From CAITSH01 sp945892985 (lineage in GTDB: Bacteria; Pseudomonadota; Gammaproteobacteria; Burkholderiales; SG8-39), in assembly GCA_945892985.1 (NCBI GenBank), contig CAMDDU010000049.1:1-31399 (forward strand): a stretch of 31,399 nucleotides of DNA, given 5' to 3'. The notes beneath the pieces were generated by a model. The model saw only the letters and a list, made by a program, of their open reading frames with translations, was not told where the DNA came from and made no database searches. Both the position numbers and the translations under genes were made by a program. Shown piece by piece: positions 1 through 10,779 of this stretch (positions are counted from its first letter, which is position 1; each line of letters begins with the position of its first letter).

Positions 1-80
1 CGCGCCAGAAACGCCGCTTTGCGCGTTGCTCTTCCATGTACCTCGAATCCTTTCGCCGCCGCCAGCGTCATTTGTTTCAT
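1..80 (-). CDS. IS5-family transposase, N-terminal fragment cut by the window edge
   Basis: The minus-strand frame starts at the ATG at 80 behind a GGAGG Shine-Dalgarno sequence about 6 bases upstream and runs off the left edge after 26 codons. The residues include MKQMTLAAA and RATRKAAFLAR. This resembles the start of IS5-group DDE transposases, which begin with a short basic segment containing TRK followed by a hydrophobic FL. The family call rests on this short stretch plus the IS5-like terminal repeat just upstream, so it is probable rather than certain. The catalytic domain lies outside the window, so whether the gene is intact cannot be judged. Confidence 0.6.
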   Translation of the reverse strand, partial: MKQMTLAAAKGFEVHGRATRKAAFLA

Positions 81-144
81 TCTCAATCCTCCCGTTTGCG
101 TCTCGCTATATGACAACAGACGCGCGGACTTGTTCAGTGTTTCC
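1..144 (-). mobile_element. Terminal part of an IS5-type insertion sequence
   Basis: Upstream of the transposase start, the minus strand ends in GGAAACACTGAACAAG (129-144, read from 144 inward). This fits the general IS5-group end, which opens with GGAA and has a GAA-AAG core. Directly outside lies TTAG (145-148), which fits the YTAR target preferred by IS5 and would be one copy of a 4-bp target duplication. The other end is outside the window, so neither the element length nor the duplication can be confirmed. Confidence 0.5.
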
Positions 145-324
145 TTAGGCGGGGCGGCGTACGCGCGCCTGCCCAGGCAAAGGCATGGCGAAGCCATCGG
201 AGAAGGCTTGCTTCGCCATTTTCGTTTCAGGCGTGCAAGGGCCGGCTCATGATCAAGCCCGACCCGGATGGCTTCATGCCCGAAGACCCGCGCCGGGCGC
301 GCTTTTCCAGGCGATCAAGACGGA
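145..324. other. Intergenic stretch with one strong hairpin, no gene seen
   Basis: No convincing gene is seen. A 10-bp perfect inverted repeat, ATGGCGAAGC at 185-194 and GCTTCGCCAT at 210-219, encloses a 15-base loop and is followed on the plus strand by TTTCGTTT. It could end transcription, but the T run is poor on both strands. It also lies 105 bases beyond the stop of the Bug gene that runs toward it. The role is therefore uncertain. Confidence 0.4.
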
Positions 325-1308
325 TCAGTCCAGTTTTACGCCGATGGCCTTTACCACCTTGGTGTAACGCTCGACTTCTGCGCGGATCATGGTGGCGAAC
401 TGCTCCGGGGTGTTGCTGATAGGCTCGGCGCCATTCTTGTCCATCAGCGACCTGAAATCGGGCGTCGCGGCAATGCTTGTCAGTTCGCGATTGAGGCGGT
501 CGATGATTGGCTGCGGTGTTCCGGCCGGCGCGAGTACGCCCAGCCAAAGCGCGGCCTCGAAACCCGGATAGCCAAGCTCGGCCACTGTCGGCACATCGGG
601 CAGCGCCGGAGAGCGGCGCGCTGTGCCCACAGCCAGGGCGCGCAATTTTCCGGCCTTGGTGTTTTGCAGTAGCGCGGGCATAGAACCGAATACCGCTTGC
701 ACCTCGCCGCCAAGAATCGCGATATCCGCGGGGCCGTTGCCCTTATAGGGTATGTGCACGAGGTTGATCTTGGCCGCGTCCTTGAGCATTTCCATCGCAA
801 GGTGGGTGGTCGAGCCGTTGCCGGCCGAGGCATAGTTGAGTTTGCCCGGCTGACTTTTCGCAAGGCTGACCAGATCGGCGAGCGAGTTCGCCTGCACTTG
901 CGGGTTGACCACCAGCAGGTAGGGTGTGATTGCCACCAATGACACCGGGGCGAAATTCTTGATCGGGTCATAGGGCAGCTTCGAATACGCACCCGCGGCC
1001 GCGGCATGCGTGCTGGTGGTGCCTATCGTGAGGGTATAGCCGTCGGGCGTTGCTTTTGAGGCTAGTTCCGCACCGATGGTGCCTCCGGCGCCGCCGCGGT
1101 TGTCCACGACCACCTGTTGCCCGAGGCGCTCGCTCAGCTTCATCGCCACGATGCGGCCGACGATATCGGTCGAGCCGCCGGGCGGAAAACCGATGATCAA
1201 CCGGATCGGTTTGTTGGGGTAATCGGCCTGGGCGACCGAAGCTGCGGGGCACAGGAGTATTCCCATAGCGGTCATGGTGCCCGTGATCAATCGCAGGAAA
1301 CGAGTCAT
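325..1308 (-). CDS. TctC/Bug-family periplasmic substrate-binding protein (1 of 3)
   Basis: This 327-residue protein is predicted to be an exported solute receptor of the Bug family (tripartite tricarboxylate receptor type). These bind carboxylated or other small organic ligands in the periplasm. Residues 1 to about 28 form a signal peptide (basic MTRFLR, hydrophobic core, cleavage near SVAQA). The mature part opens with YPNKPIRLI and the family signature GFPPGGSTD, whose loop contacts the ligand; ATPDGYTL and HIPYKGNGP follow. The start at 1308 is chosen over longer in-frame starts because it has GGAGGG about 9 bases upstream and begins the signal peptide. No TctA/TctB membrane genes are adjacent, so it is an orphan receptor, as is common in Burkholderiales. 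It is divergent from the FAH-family gene, with 244 bp between the starts and no clear promoter recognised there. The ligand is unknown. Confidence 0.9.
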   Translation of the reverse strand: MTRFLRLITGTMTAMGILLCPAASVAQADYPNKPIRLIIGFPPGGSTDIVGRIVAMKLSERLGQQVVVDNRGGAGGTIGAELASKATPDGYTLTIGTTSTHAAAAGAYSKLPYDPIKNFAPVSLVAITPYLLVVNPQVQANSLADLVSLAKSQPGKLNYASAGNGSTTHLAMEMLKDAAKINLVHIPYKGNGPADIAILGGEVQAVFGSMPALLQNTKAGKLRALAVGTARRSPALPDVPTVAELGYPGFEAALWLGVLAPAGTPQPIIDRLNRELTSIAATPDFRSLMDKNGAEPISNTPEQFATMIRAEVERYTKVVKAIGVKLD

Positions 1309-1552
1309 GGTGTTGTCCCTCCAGTTTTTGCCGGGTCTGAGCGCCCGCAGGTCAGTGTGCTTGGCAAAGACGCGCAAGGGAGCGCCCCAAGCCAAGTCAG
1401 GGTATTTTAGCGGTCGTTTGCGCTTTGTGAGGGCGATCGCCGTGTGATGCCCGCGTTGCGAAGGTTTAAGCATTCGGGCGAGGTTTTTCGGCGCAAATTC
1501 GACTATGCTTGCAGCCGTTCTGCCGCCTCCTTTTTAACCGTGAGCCACTGAA

Positions 1553-2425
1553 ATGAAACTTTGCCGATACGATGACGACCGCCTTGGCCTGATCAAGGGC
1601 GATCAGGTGCTGGATGTGAGTGCCGCGTTGGACTTGCTGCCCGCTGTGCGCTGGCCGCTGCCCCAGGGTGACTTGCTTATTGCCAATCTCGACAAGATCA
1701 TCGCGCGCGTGCGCGAGCTCGAGGCAGGCGCGGACAAAAAGCCGGTCAGTGCGGTCAGGTTCAAATCGCCGGTGGCCAATCCGACCAAAATCGTCAACGC
1801 CCCCATCAACTACCATGCGCACATTGACGAGTCGGAAAAAGACCAGGGCATCGCCCATGGCCGCGAGATCAAGAACAAGAACATCTGGGACTGGGGCCTG
1901 TTCCTCAAGGCCAACAGCGCGCTGATCGGTTTCGGCGAGGAAATCCAGCTGCGCTGGCCAGAGCGCCGCAACGACCACGAAATCGAGTTGGCGGTCATCA
2001 TCGGCAAGACCTGCAATAAAGTGAAAAAGGAAAACGCCCTCGATTATGTCGCCGGTTATGCCATGGGTCTGGACATGACCATCCGCGGGCCGGAGTTGCC
2101 AAGCTTCAGGAAGTCGGTGGATACCTACGCCGTATGCGGCCCCTGGATTGTCACCAAAGATGAGGTGCCGAATCCGAACAAGCTCAAGCTGTCGATCAAG
2201 GTCAATGGGGAGCAGCGCCAGAGCTCGAACACCGACAAACTGGTCTACGACGTGCATAAATTGATCGAATACGCATCGAGCTTCTATACGCTCCACCCCG
2301 GCGACATCATTTTCACCGGCACGCCCGAGGGCGTCGGCCCGGTCAAACCCGGAGATGTGCTTTCCTGTGAAATTGAGTCGGTTGGCAAGGCGGACATCCG
2401 GATCGCCAGCCAATACGCCGGTTAA
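1553..2425 (+). CDS. Fumarylacetoacetate hydrolase (FAH) family protein
   Basis: This 290-residue protein belongs to the FAH fold family of metal-dependent hydrolases, isomerases and decarboxylases acting on C-C bonds of 2-oxo acids. The putative metal ligands are E143 and E145 in HEIELAVIIG and D174 in GLDMTIRG. The family signature GTPEGVGP lies at 256-263 and opens the C-terminal PGDVLSCEIESVG segment. It is much shorter than true fumarylacetoacetase (over 400 residues), so it is unlikely to be the tyrosine-pathway enzyme despite hmgA elsewhere in the window. It is closer to the HpcE/YcgM-like group. The start ATG has only a weak upstream ribosome site. The neighbouring divergent Bug receptor suggests, without proof, that uptake and breakdown of one carboxylated compound are coupled. 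The exact substrate cannot be read from sequence. Confidence 0.85.
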   Translation: MKLCRYDDDRLGLIKGDQVLDVSAALDLLPAVRWPLPQGDLLIANLDKIIARVRELEAGADKKPVSAVRFKSPVANPTKIVNAPINYHAHIDESEKDQGIAHGREIKNKNIWDWGLFLKANSALIGFGEEIQLRWPERRNDHEIELAVIIGKTCNKVKKENALDYVAGYAMGLDMTIRGPELPSFRKSVDTYAVCGPWIVTKDEVPNPNKLKLSIKVNGEQRQSSNTDKLVYDVHKLIEYASSFYTLHPGDIIFTGTPEGVGPVKPGDVLSCEIESVGKADIRIASQYAG

Positions 2426-2487
2426 GTTTCGTAAAGATGGTGAATTTTTTGGGCAAAGGGGTGTGAGACGCTGTGCCACATAATTTT

Positions 2488-2516
2488 TTGACGGGCAATC
2501 ATCGGACACCTATACT
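2488..2516 (+). promoter_or_regulatory. Sigma70-type promoter of the atp operon
   Basis: TTGACG (2488-2493) and TATACT (2511-2516) are separated by exactly 17 bases and closely match the -35 and -10 consensus. Transcription would start near 2523, about 18 bases before the preferred atpI start. It is the only strong promoter seen before the nine co-directional atp genes. Confidence 0.8.
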
Positions 2517-2540
2517 CTTGCGGTTCGCTTGCGGGTGAAA

Positions 2541-2915
2541 ATGGCTTTGCGCTTAGAGAACAAACCCATCCGCACCGTTTTGAGATGGCAGTTGTATGCA
2601 AGTCTTGTGCTCGCGCTTGTAGGCGGCATCTGGATCGGCCATGACGCGGCCTTATCTGCCTTGCTGGGGGGGCTCGTCAATGTCACATCCGGCTATGTGT
2701 ACGGCTTGTTCGCGTCAAAGCGGAGCAAGGGCAACACCGCAGGAGAAGTACTTCGCACCCTGTTTCGCGCGGAGGCCAGCAAGATAATTCTGATAGTCAT
2801 GCAGCTCGCGCTGGTCATGATGATCTACAAGGATGTCGTACCGCTGGCGTTTATCGGTTCGTTCGTGGTCACGGTAATGATGTTCGGCATGGCAATTATT
2901 GTTCGCGAAAACTAG
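2541..2915 (+). CDS. atpI: ATP synthase subunit I (AtpI)
   Basis: This 124-residue protein has four predicted membrane helices (roughly LYASLVLALVGGIWIG, ALLGGLVNVTSGYVYG, IILIVMQLALVMMIY and LAFIGSFVVTVMMFG). AtpI is the poorly conserved first gene of many atp operons. It acts as an assembly factor or chaperone for the c-ring and is not part of the mature enzyme. The ATG at 2541 is preferred; in-frame TTG at 2529 and GTG at 2535 are alternatives. The leader is so short (about 18 bases from the predicted transcription start) that initiation is probably weak, fitting a substoichiometric protein. It is followed after 28 bases by atpB. Confidence 0.85.
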   Translation: MALRLENKPIRTVLRWQLYASLVLALVGGIWIGHDAALSALLGGLVNVTSGYVYGLFASKRSKGNTAGEVLRTLFRAEASKIILIVMQLALVMMIYKDVVPLAFIGSFVVTVMMFGMAIIVREN

Positions 2916-2943
2916 ACAACTAGCTGGCAAATAACCAAACAAG

Positions 2944-3765
2944 ATGGCATCAGGCACGCTTACCCCTTCCGAATATATAGGCCACCACCTCACGTTCGAC
3001 ACCAAGCAGGTCGGTGAGGGCGCGTTCTGGATGATCAACGTTGACTCGCTGGCAGTGTCGTTGCTGCTCGGCGTGATTGGCATAGGCTTCCTCTGGTGGG
3101 TCGTGCGCGGCGCGACTGCCGGTGTACCCAACAAACGCCAAGCCTTCGTCGAACTCTTTTTTGAATTTGTCGATGACCAGGTCAAGGGAATTTTTCACGG
3201 CGAGCGTCACGCCTTTATCGCGCCTGCGGCCATGACGGTGTTTGTCTGGGTCCTGCTGATGAACGCGATGGACTTTCTGCCCGTTGATATCATCGCTGCC
3301 GGCACACACCACATCAGCGAGCACGGCTTTCGCATCGTCCCGACCGCCGACCTGAACACGACCTTTGCGCTGGCGCTTTCGGTCTGGCTGCTGATGATCT
3401 ACTACAGCATCAAGGTCAAGGGAGTGGGCGGTTTCATCCACGAGCTCTTCTGCGCGCCTTTTGGCGGCAATCCGCTGCTCTGGGTGTTTAATTTCCTGTT
3501 CAACATGGTCGAGTACATATCCAAACCGCTGTCGCATGCGCTGCGGTTGTTCGGCAACATGTACGCCGGCGAGATTATCTTCCTGCTGCTGTGGATGTGG
3601 GCGGCCAACAGCTCCTGGAGTGCCGACTATTTCGTCGGCTTCGGCGCCTCTGTATTGCTGGGTCTGGGATGGGCGATCTTTCACATTCTTATCGTCGCGT
3701 TGCAGGCTTACATTTTCATGATGCTCACCATCGTATACATCGCGATGGCGCACGAATCGCATTAA
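2944..3765 (+). CDS. atpB: F1Fo ATP synthase subunit a
   Basis: This 273-residue integral membrane subunit of the Fo sector provides the two proton half-channels next to the rotating c-ring. The essential arginine lies in the conserved segment SHALRLFGNMYAGEI. The last helices contain the family end pattern with ALQAYIFMMLTIVYIAMA. The length matches the usual 260-290 residues of proteobacterial subunit a. The ribosome site before 2944 is weak (AAACAAG). It is the second gene of a complete atp operon and is co-transcribed with atpI and atpE. Confidence 0.97.
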   Translation: MASGTLTPSEYIGHHLTFDTKQVGEGAFWMINVDSLAVSLLLGVIGIGFLWWVVRGATAGVPNKRQAFVELFFEFVDDQVKGIFHGERHAFIAPAAMTVFVWVLLMNAMDFLPVDIIAAGTHHISEHGFRIVPTADLNTTFALALSVWLLMIYYSIKVKGVGGFIHELFCAPFGGNPLLWVFNFLFNMVEYISKPLSHALRLFGNMYAGEIIFLLLWMWAANSSWSADYFVGFGASVLLGLGWAIFHILIVALQAYIFMMLTIVYIAMAHESH

Positions 3766-3824
3766 CTCGCTTAGCTTCAATTACCCCAATCGTTTTGATT
3801 TGAACTGAAAGGAAGGCAATTAAC

Positions 3825-4097
3825 ATGGAAAAACTTCAAATGATGGCGCTGATCCAAGCGTACACCGGCGTCGGCATCGGCCTCATCATCGGCCTGGGCG
3901 CACTTGGCGCCTGCGTCGGCGTGGGCATCATGTGCAGCCGCTTCCTCGAGGGCGCCGCCCGCCAGCCCGAACTCATGCCGCAACTGCAGGCCAAGGTGTT
4001 CCTGCTGCTGGGCCTGATCGACGCGTCGTTCATCATTGGCGTGGGCCTTGCCATGTTCTTCGCTTTCGCAAACCCGCTGCTGGCCAACTTTCGCTAA
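3825..4097 (+). CDS. atpE: F1Fo ATP synthase subunit c
   Basis: This 90-residue helical-hairpin proteolipid forms the rotor ring. Helix 1 is glycine-rich (GIGLIIGLGALGACVGVGI), the polar loop reads ARQPE, and helix 2 carries the proton-binding aspartate in LLLGLIDASF. The carboxylate is Asp, and the Gln/Glu-Ser/Thr pattern of sodium-binding c subunits is absent, so the enzyme is predicted to use protons. A good ribosome site, GGAAGG, sits 9 bases before the ATG and is stronger than those of atpI and atpB, fitting the need for many c copies per enzyme. The 59-base gap before it holds no terminator. Two cysteines in helix 1 (ACVGVGIMC) are a minor oddity. Confidence 0.97.
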   Translation: MEKLQMMALIQAYTGVGIGLIIGLGALGACVGVGIMCSRFLEGAARQPELMPQLQAKVFLLLGLIDASFIIGVGLAMFFAFANPLLANFR

Positions 4098-4124
4098 CGC
4101 AGCTCCCGTAACGGGGAACGTACC

Positions 4125-4595
4125 ATGAACCTAACAGTGACAATGTTCGCGCAGGGGATCGCATTTTTTGCGTTCATCCTGTTTTCGGCCAAATTCGTTT
4201 GGCCGCCTTTGCTCAACGCGATAGAAGCACGCCAGAAGCAGATTGCGGACGGTTTGGCGGAAGCCGAGCGCGGCAAGTCCGCTTACGCCGAGGCGAACAA
4301 GCAAAGCGAGGTGATCATTCGTGATGCCCGTGAGCGTTCGCAGGAGATTCTTGCCTCGGGCGAAAAGCGCGCAAGCCAGATGGTCGAGGAGGCCAAGGCC
4401 AACGCCAAGGCCGAGGGCGATCGCATGATCGCCGCCGCCCAAGCGCAGATCCAGCAGGAAGTGCAATCGGCAAAGACCCAGCTTCGCGAGCAGGTTGCAT
4501 CGCTTGCCGTGGCGGGCGCGGAGAAGATCCTGCGCAAGGAAGTCAATGCGCAAGTGCACGCCGACCTGCTGAATCAACTCAAGCAGGAGCTCTAG
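4125..4595 (+). CDS. atpF: F1Fo ATP synthase subunit b
   Basis: This 156-residue protein is the peripheral stalk subunit. A single N-terminal membrane helix (about residues 6-28, FAQGIAFFAFILF) is followed by a long charged coiled coil rich in Ala, Glu, Lys and Arg up to the C-terminus (AEKILRKEVN near residue 130). The length equals the 156 residues usual for proteobacterial b. It would dimerise and hold F1 against Fo by contacting the delta subunit. GGGGAA precedes the ATG. The stop is 5 bases from the start of atpH, so the two are translationally close. Confidence 0.96.
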   Translation: MNLTVTMFAQGIAFFAFILFSAKFVWPPLLNAIEARQKQIADGLAEAERGKSAYAEANKQSEVIIRDARERSQEILASGEKRASQMVEEAKANAKAEGDRMIAAAQAQIQQEVQSAKTQLREQVASLAVAGAEKILRKEVNAQVHADLLNQLKQEL

Positions 4596-4600
4596 GACCA

Positions 4601-5134
4601 ATGGAAGTCACCACAATCGCGCGCCCTTACGCCGAGGCGGTTTTTGCGCTGGCGGACAAGGCGAATGCGCTGGGTGCATGGTCCGATGTGCTGGGGCGGC
4701 TCGCAGCCGTTGCGGCTGATCGCGACATGCAGGATGCCATCAGCAATCCGAAGTTCTCGTCCGAGCAGGTGTACGGTCTGATTGCTTCGGTCGCCGGCGA
4801 CCTGTCCAAGGATGCGCAGAATTTTATCCACATCCTGATCGAAAACGGCCGTCTTGTTTTGCTGCCTACGATTCGCGAACAGTTCGAGACCCTAAAGCAC
4901 GCGCGCGAAGGCGTGGTGGATGCGGTGATCACCAGCGCCATGCCGCTGGACGCCGCGCAACTCTCCGCGCTGGTGGCCGATCTGGAAAAGCGCTTCAAGC
5001 GCAAGATCAAACCGCAGGTCGGTGAAGATCGCGATCTTATCGGCGGCGTGCGTGTCGTGGTCGGAGATGAAGTGATTGACGGCTCGGTGCGCGGCAAGCT
5101 GGCCGCAATGACCACCGGGCTGCTGAACAACTAG
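4601..5134 (+). CDS. atpH: F1Fo ATP synthase subunit delta
   Basis: This 177-residue subunit sits on top of F1 and joins alpha/beta to the b stalk. It begins with the family start ARPYAEAVFALA and ends with the conserved C-terminal segment DLIGGVRVVVGDEVIDGSV. The order atpF-atpH-atpA is invariant in proteobacteria and matches here. An AGGA sequence overlapping the end of atpF serves as ribosome site. Confidence 0.96.
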   Translation: MEVTTIARPYAEAVFALADKANALGAWSDVLGRLAAVAADRDMQDAISNPKFSSEQVYGLIASVAGDLSKDAQNFIHILIENGRLVLLPTIREQFETLKHAREGVVDAVITSAMPLDAAQLSALVADLEKRFKRKIKPQVGEDRDLIGGVRVVVGDEVIDGSVRGKLAAMTTGLLNN

Positions 5135-5174
5135 CGCCGTAAGAAACGAATCAGGAATCCTCAAGGAACCTACC

Positions 5175-6719
<1,545 letters not shown>

Positions 6720-6777
6720 CCCAACCCTGCCCCCTGTTTTGAGGGGGTGGCGTAAAGCTAACTGACAAGGCGCAGAA

Positions 6778-7641
6778 ATGGCCGGTTCAAAAGAAATACG
6801 CACCAAGATCAAGAGCGTGCAAAACACGCGCAAGATCACCAAGGCGATGGAAATGGTTGCGGCCTCGAAAATGAGAAAGGCGCAAGATCGCATGCGCGCC
6901 GCGCGGCCGTACGCCGAAAAAATCCGCAACGTAGCGGCGCACATCAGCCATGCCAACCCCGAGTACCGCCATCCCTTCCTGATTGAGCGTGACACGGTGA
7001 AGAGGGTTGGCATCATCATCATCACAACCGACAAGGGCTTGTGTGGCGGCCTCAACACCAACGTGCTGCGCATGACACTCAACAAGATGAAAGAGTGGGA
7101 GTCGCAGGGGGAGACGTTTGAGGTTTGCGCGATTGGCAACAAGGGCTTTGGTTTCATGCAGCGCCTCGGCGCCAACGTCGTGTCGCATGTGATCCAGATG
7201 GGCGACAAGCCGAACATGGAAAAAATGATCGGTGCCGTCAAGACCATGCTGGACGGTTACACCCATGACCGCTTCGACCGGCTGATGGTGTTTTACACCA
7301 AGTTTATCAATACGATGAAGCAGGAACCGGTGATGGAGCAGTTGCTGCCCCTCTCGGGCGAGAAGATTGGTGTACCGCAGGGGTCGTGGGATTACATCTA
7401 CGAACCGGACGCCAAAGCGGTTCTTGACCAGGTGCTGACGCGCTATGTTGAGTCGCTGATTTTTCAGGGCGTCGCCGAGAACATGGCGTCCGAGCAGTCG
7501 GCGCGCATGGTGGCGATGAAAGCCGCCAGCGACAACGCCGGCAGCGTGATCGACGAACTTACCCTGATTTACAACAAGACGCGCCAGGCAGCCATTACCA
7601 AAGAACTCTCAGAGATTGTCGCCGGCGCTGCTGCCGTTTAA
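6778..7641 (+). CDS. atpG: F1Fo ATP synthase subunit gamma
   Basis: This 287-residue subunit is the central shaft. The N-terminal helix (KEIRTKIKSVQNTRKITKAM) and the C-terminal helix (MKAASDNAGSVIDELTLIYN to the end) form the coiled coil inside alpha3beta3. The conserved TDKGLCGGLN motif of the globular part is present near residue 85. The length is normal. It sits between atpA and atpD with 39 bases to the beta gene. Confidence 0.97.
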   Translation: MAGSKEIRTKIKSVQNTRKITKAMEMVAASKMRKAQDRMRAARPYAEKIRNVAAHISHANPEYRHPFLIERDTVKRVGIIIITTDKGLCGGLNTNVLRMTLNKMKEWESQGETFEVCAIGNKGFGFMQRLGANVVSHVIQMGDKPNMEKMIGAVKTMLDGYTHDRFDRLMVFYTKFINTMKQEPVMEQLLPLSGEKIGVPQGSWDYIYEPDAKAVLDQVLTRYVESLIFQGVAENMASEQSARMVAMKAASDNAGSVIDELTLIYNKTRQAAITKELSEIVAGAAAV

Positions 7642-7686
7642 GCGAACCAACCGAATTCGAATCGTAAGTCTAGTTAGGAAATGACC

Positions 7687-9066
<1,380 letters not shown>

Positions 9067-9152
9067 ATGGGAAATGGGAAAGGGTGAATCGTAAGAATCC
9101 CGGCGGTTTTTCCACCACTCCCTACACACCATTCAGCATTCACTAGGATCCA

Positions 9153-9572
9153 ATGGCACATACGATTTACGTAGATGTAGTCAGCGCCGAAGAGCAAATC
9201 TTCGCCGGTGAGGCCGAGTTTGTGGCTCTGCCCGGGGAGGCTGGTGAGTTGGGCATTTATCCCAGGCACACGCCGCTCATTACCCGCATCAAGCCGGGCG
9301 CGGTGCGCATCAAGCCCGCCGATGGCAGCGAAGAGGTGCTGATTTTTGTCGCGGGCGGCGTGTTAGAAGTTCAACCCAAGCTTGTCACTGTGCTGGCCGA
9401 CACGGCAATTCGCGGCCATGACCTCGACGAAGCCAAGGCACTTGAAGCGCAGAAGGCCGCGCAGGAAGCCATGGCCAACGCGAAGGGCGATCTTGATATG
9501 GCGCGCGCGCAGTCCGAGTTTGCCATGATGGCAGCGCAAATCGCCGCTATCCGAAAGCTGCGCCGCAAGTAA
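9153..9572 (+). CDS. atpC: F1Fo ATP synthase subunit epsilon
   Basis: This 139-residue subunit has an N-terminal beta-sandwich (residues about 1-85, with PGEAGELGIYPRHTPL) and a C-terminal helical hairpin that can inhibit ATP hydrolysis. It is the last gene of the operon and is separated from atpD by 86 bases that contain no hairpin of note. ATAGGATCC-like spacing (TAGGA, 5 bases before ATG) serves as ribosome site. An intrinsic terminator begins 32 bases after its stop. Confidence 0.96.
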   Translation: MAHTIYVDVVSAEEQIFAGEAEFVALPGEAGELGIYPRHTPLITRIKPGAVRIKPADGSEEVLIFVAGGVLEVQPKLVTVLADTAIRGHDLDEAKALEAQKAAQEAMANAKGDLDMARAQSEFAMMAAQIAAIRKLRRK

Positions 9573-9603
9573 GCAGACACTCACGGGCGCGTCCGTGCGG
9601 GGC

Positions 9604-9632
9604 AAAAAAGGCGGCTTTGGCCGTCTTTTTTT
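9604..9632 (+). terminator. Intrinsic terminator of the atp operon
   Basis: A six-A run, then GGCGGC, a four-base loop and GGCCGTC-type partner, then seven T residues form a 12-bp stem with a single G-U pair. The A run pairs with the T run, so it could also work on the minus strand. It cleanly separates atpC from the following Bug gene. Confidence 0.88.
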
Positions 9633-9657
9633 ATGCGGCGAGCACATAGGGCAGTCG

Positions 9658-9714
9658 TATAATTTGGCACGTTAAAAATAGTCCCGAAAGGGACCGCCTT
9701 AAGGATTAAGGAGG
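9658..9714 (+). promoter_or_regulatory. Promoter and structured leader of the second Bug gene
   Basis: A perfect -10 box TATAAT (9658-9663) has no good -35 partner at 17 bases. The leader holds a perfect 5-bp hairpin with a GAAA tetraloop (GTCCC 9681-9685, GGGAC 9690-9694). It ends in TAAGGAGG (9707-9714), a near-ideal Shine-Dalgarno sequence 4 bases before the ATG. The gene therefore has its own start signal just after the atp terminator. Confidence 0.55.
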
Positions 9715-9718
9715 CCTC

Positions 9719-10684
9719 ATGCATCGCCTACATGTGCTTTTAATCGCCCTCGCGTTAGCGCTGACTCCCAGCGTTGGGTTTTCGCAGGCTTATCCGAACA
9801 AACCGGTCAAAGTCATTGTCACTTTCCCGCCCGGTGGCACACCCGATATCTACGGCCGTGTGTTGTCGCAGGAACTCTCCAACCTGTGGAAGCAAGCGGT
9901 TGTTGTCGAGAACAAAGCGGGCGCCTCGGGCACCATTGGCACCGATTTTGTTGCCAAGGCGACGCCAGACGGCTACACGCTGCTGTTCGCGGCCGACGCG
10001 TCAATTACCATTGCGCCGCTGCTCTATTCGAAAAATCCCTACGATCCGGTCAGGGACCTCGCGCCCATCGTCAACGCCGCAGCCGGACCCTTCGTCATCT
10101 TGGCCCACCCTTCGTTTCCGGCCAACAACATCAAGGAATTGCTGGCGCTCGCCAAAGCGCAGCCGGGCAAGCTCAGCTACGCATCCTCGGGCGCAGGCGG
10201 GCAGCAACACCTCACCATGGAAACCATCAAGTCCATGGGCGGCATTGATATGTTGCATATCCCCTACAAAGGCTTTGGCCAGGGGGTCACCGATGTGCTC
10301 GCCAACCAGGTTCCGCTGATCGTGGGCGGCATTACCGCCAGCATTGGGCTCACACAAAGCGGCAAACTGAAGGCCTTGGGTATCACGGGGACCAAGCGGT
10401 CCAATTTCTTCCCCAACGTGGGCACTGTTGCAGAAACGCTCCCCGGCTTCGAAATCACCGCTTGGTACGGCTTCATGGCCCCCGCCGGCACGCCGCGCGA
10501 GCTCATCAGCAAAATTAACGAGGACGTGGTGAGCATAATCAAGCGCCCGGATTTTCAGGCCCGCCTGGCTAGAGATGCGATCGATCCTGTCGGTAACACG
10601 CCCGAGCAATTCGCGGCGCAAATCAAGACTGATCTGGCCATGTGGACAAAAATAGTCAAAGCTGCCGGCGCAAAACTGGATTAA
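9719..10684 (+). CDS. TctC/Bug-family periplasmic substrate-binding protein (2 of 3)
   Basis: This 321-residue predicted exported receptor has a signal peptide at residues 1-23 (MHRLHVLLIALALALTP, cleavage after GFSQA). The mature protein starts YPNKPVKVIV and carries the signature FPPGGTPD. Here Thr-Pro-Asp replaces the Ser-Thr-Asp of the first Bug protein, which suggests a different ligand. KATPDGYTLL and HIPYKGFGQG match the family. No transporter membrane genes lie nearby. It is monocistronic: a terminator lies before it, its own -10 box follows, and a convergent gene lies downstream. Its very strong ribosome site predicts high expression. The ligand is unknown. Confidence 0.9.
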   Translation: MHRLHVLLIALALALTPSVGFSQAYPNKPVKVIVTFPPGGTPDIYGRVLSQELSNLWKQAVVVENKAGASGTIGTDFVAKATPDGYTLLFAADASITIAPLLYSKNPYDPVRDLAPIVNAAAGPFVILAHPSFPANNIKELLALAKAQPGKLSYASSGAGGQQHLTMETIKSMGGIDMLHIPYKGFGQGVTDVLANQVPLIVGGITASIGLTQSGKLKALGITGTKRSNFFPNVGTVAETLPGFEITAWYGFMAPAGTPRELISKINEDVVSIIKRPDFQARLARDAIDPVGNTPEQFAAQIKTDLAMWTKIVKAAGAKLD

Positions 10685-10779
10685 GGAGCGGCCGAAGGCG
10701 TGTAGCGCAGCTCAAAAGACTGCAGAGGTGAAGGGAAGCGCCGACAAACCCACGATGCGCATAGCCTGTGCCGCTTGGA

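Noticed and set aside
1553..2425. True fumarylacetoacetase partner of hmgA
   Set aside because: At 290 residues it is too short and lies 20 kb from hmgA; it fits the smaller FAH-like group.
1466..2509. 347-codon open frame on the minus strand
   Set aside because: It lies exactly opposite the FAH-family gene, has no recognisable domain and arises from the GC-rich third-position pattern of that gene.
2950..3780. 276-codon minus-strand frame
   Set aside because: It is antisense to atpB and rich in His/Arg/Gln as expected from reversed membrane-helix codons.
3825..4097. Sodium-type ATP synthase c subunit
   Set aside because: The ion-binding carboxylate is Asp, and the Gln and Glu-Ser/Thr ligands of sodium-type rings are absent.
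6730..6747. Hairpin between atpA and atpG as a terminator
   Set aside because: The stem is only 6 bp and no T run follows; a stop inside the atp operon would be unlikely.
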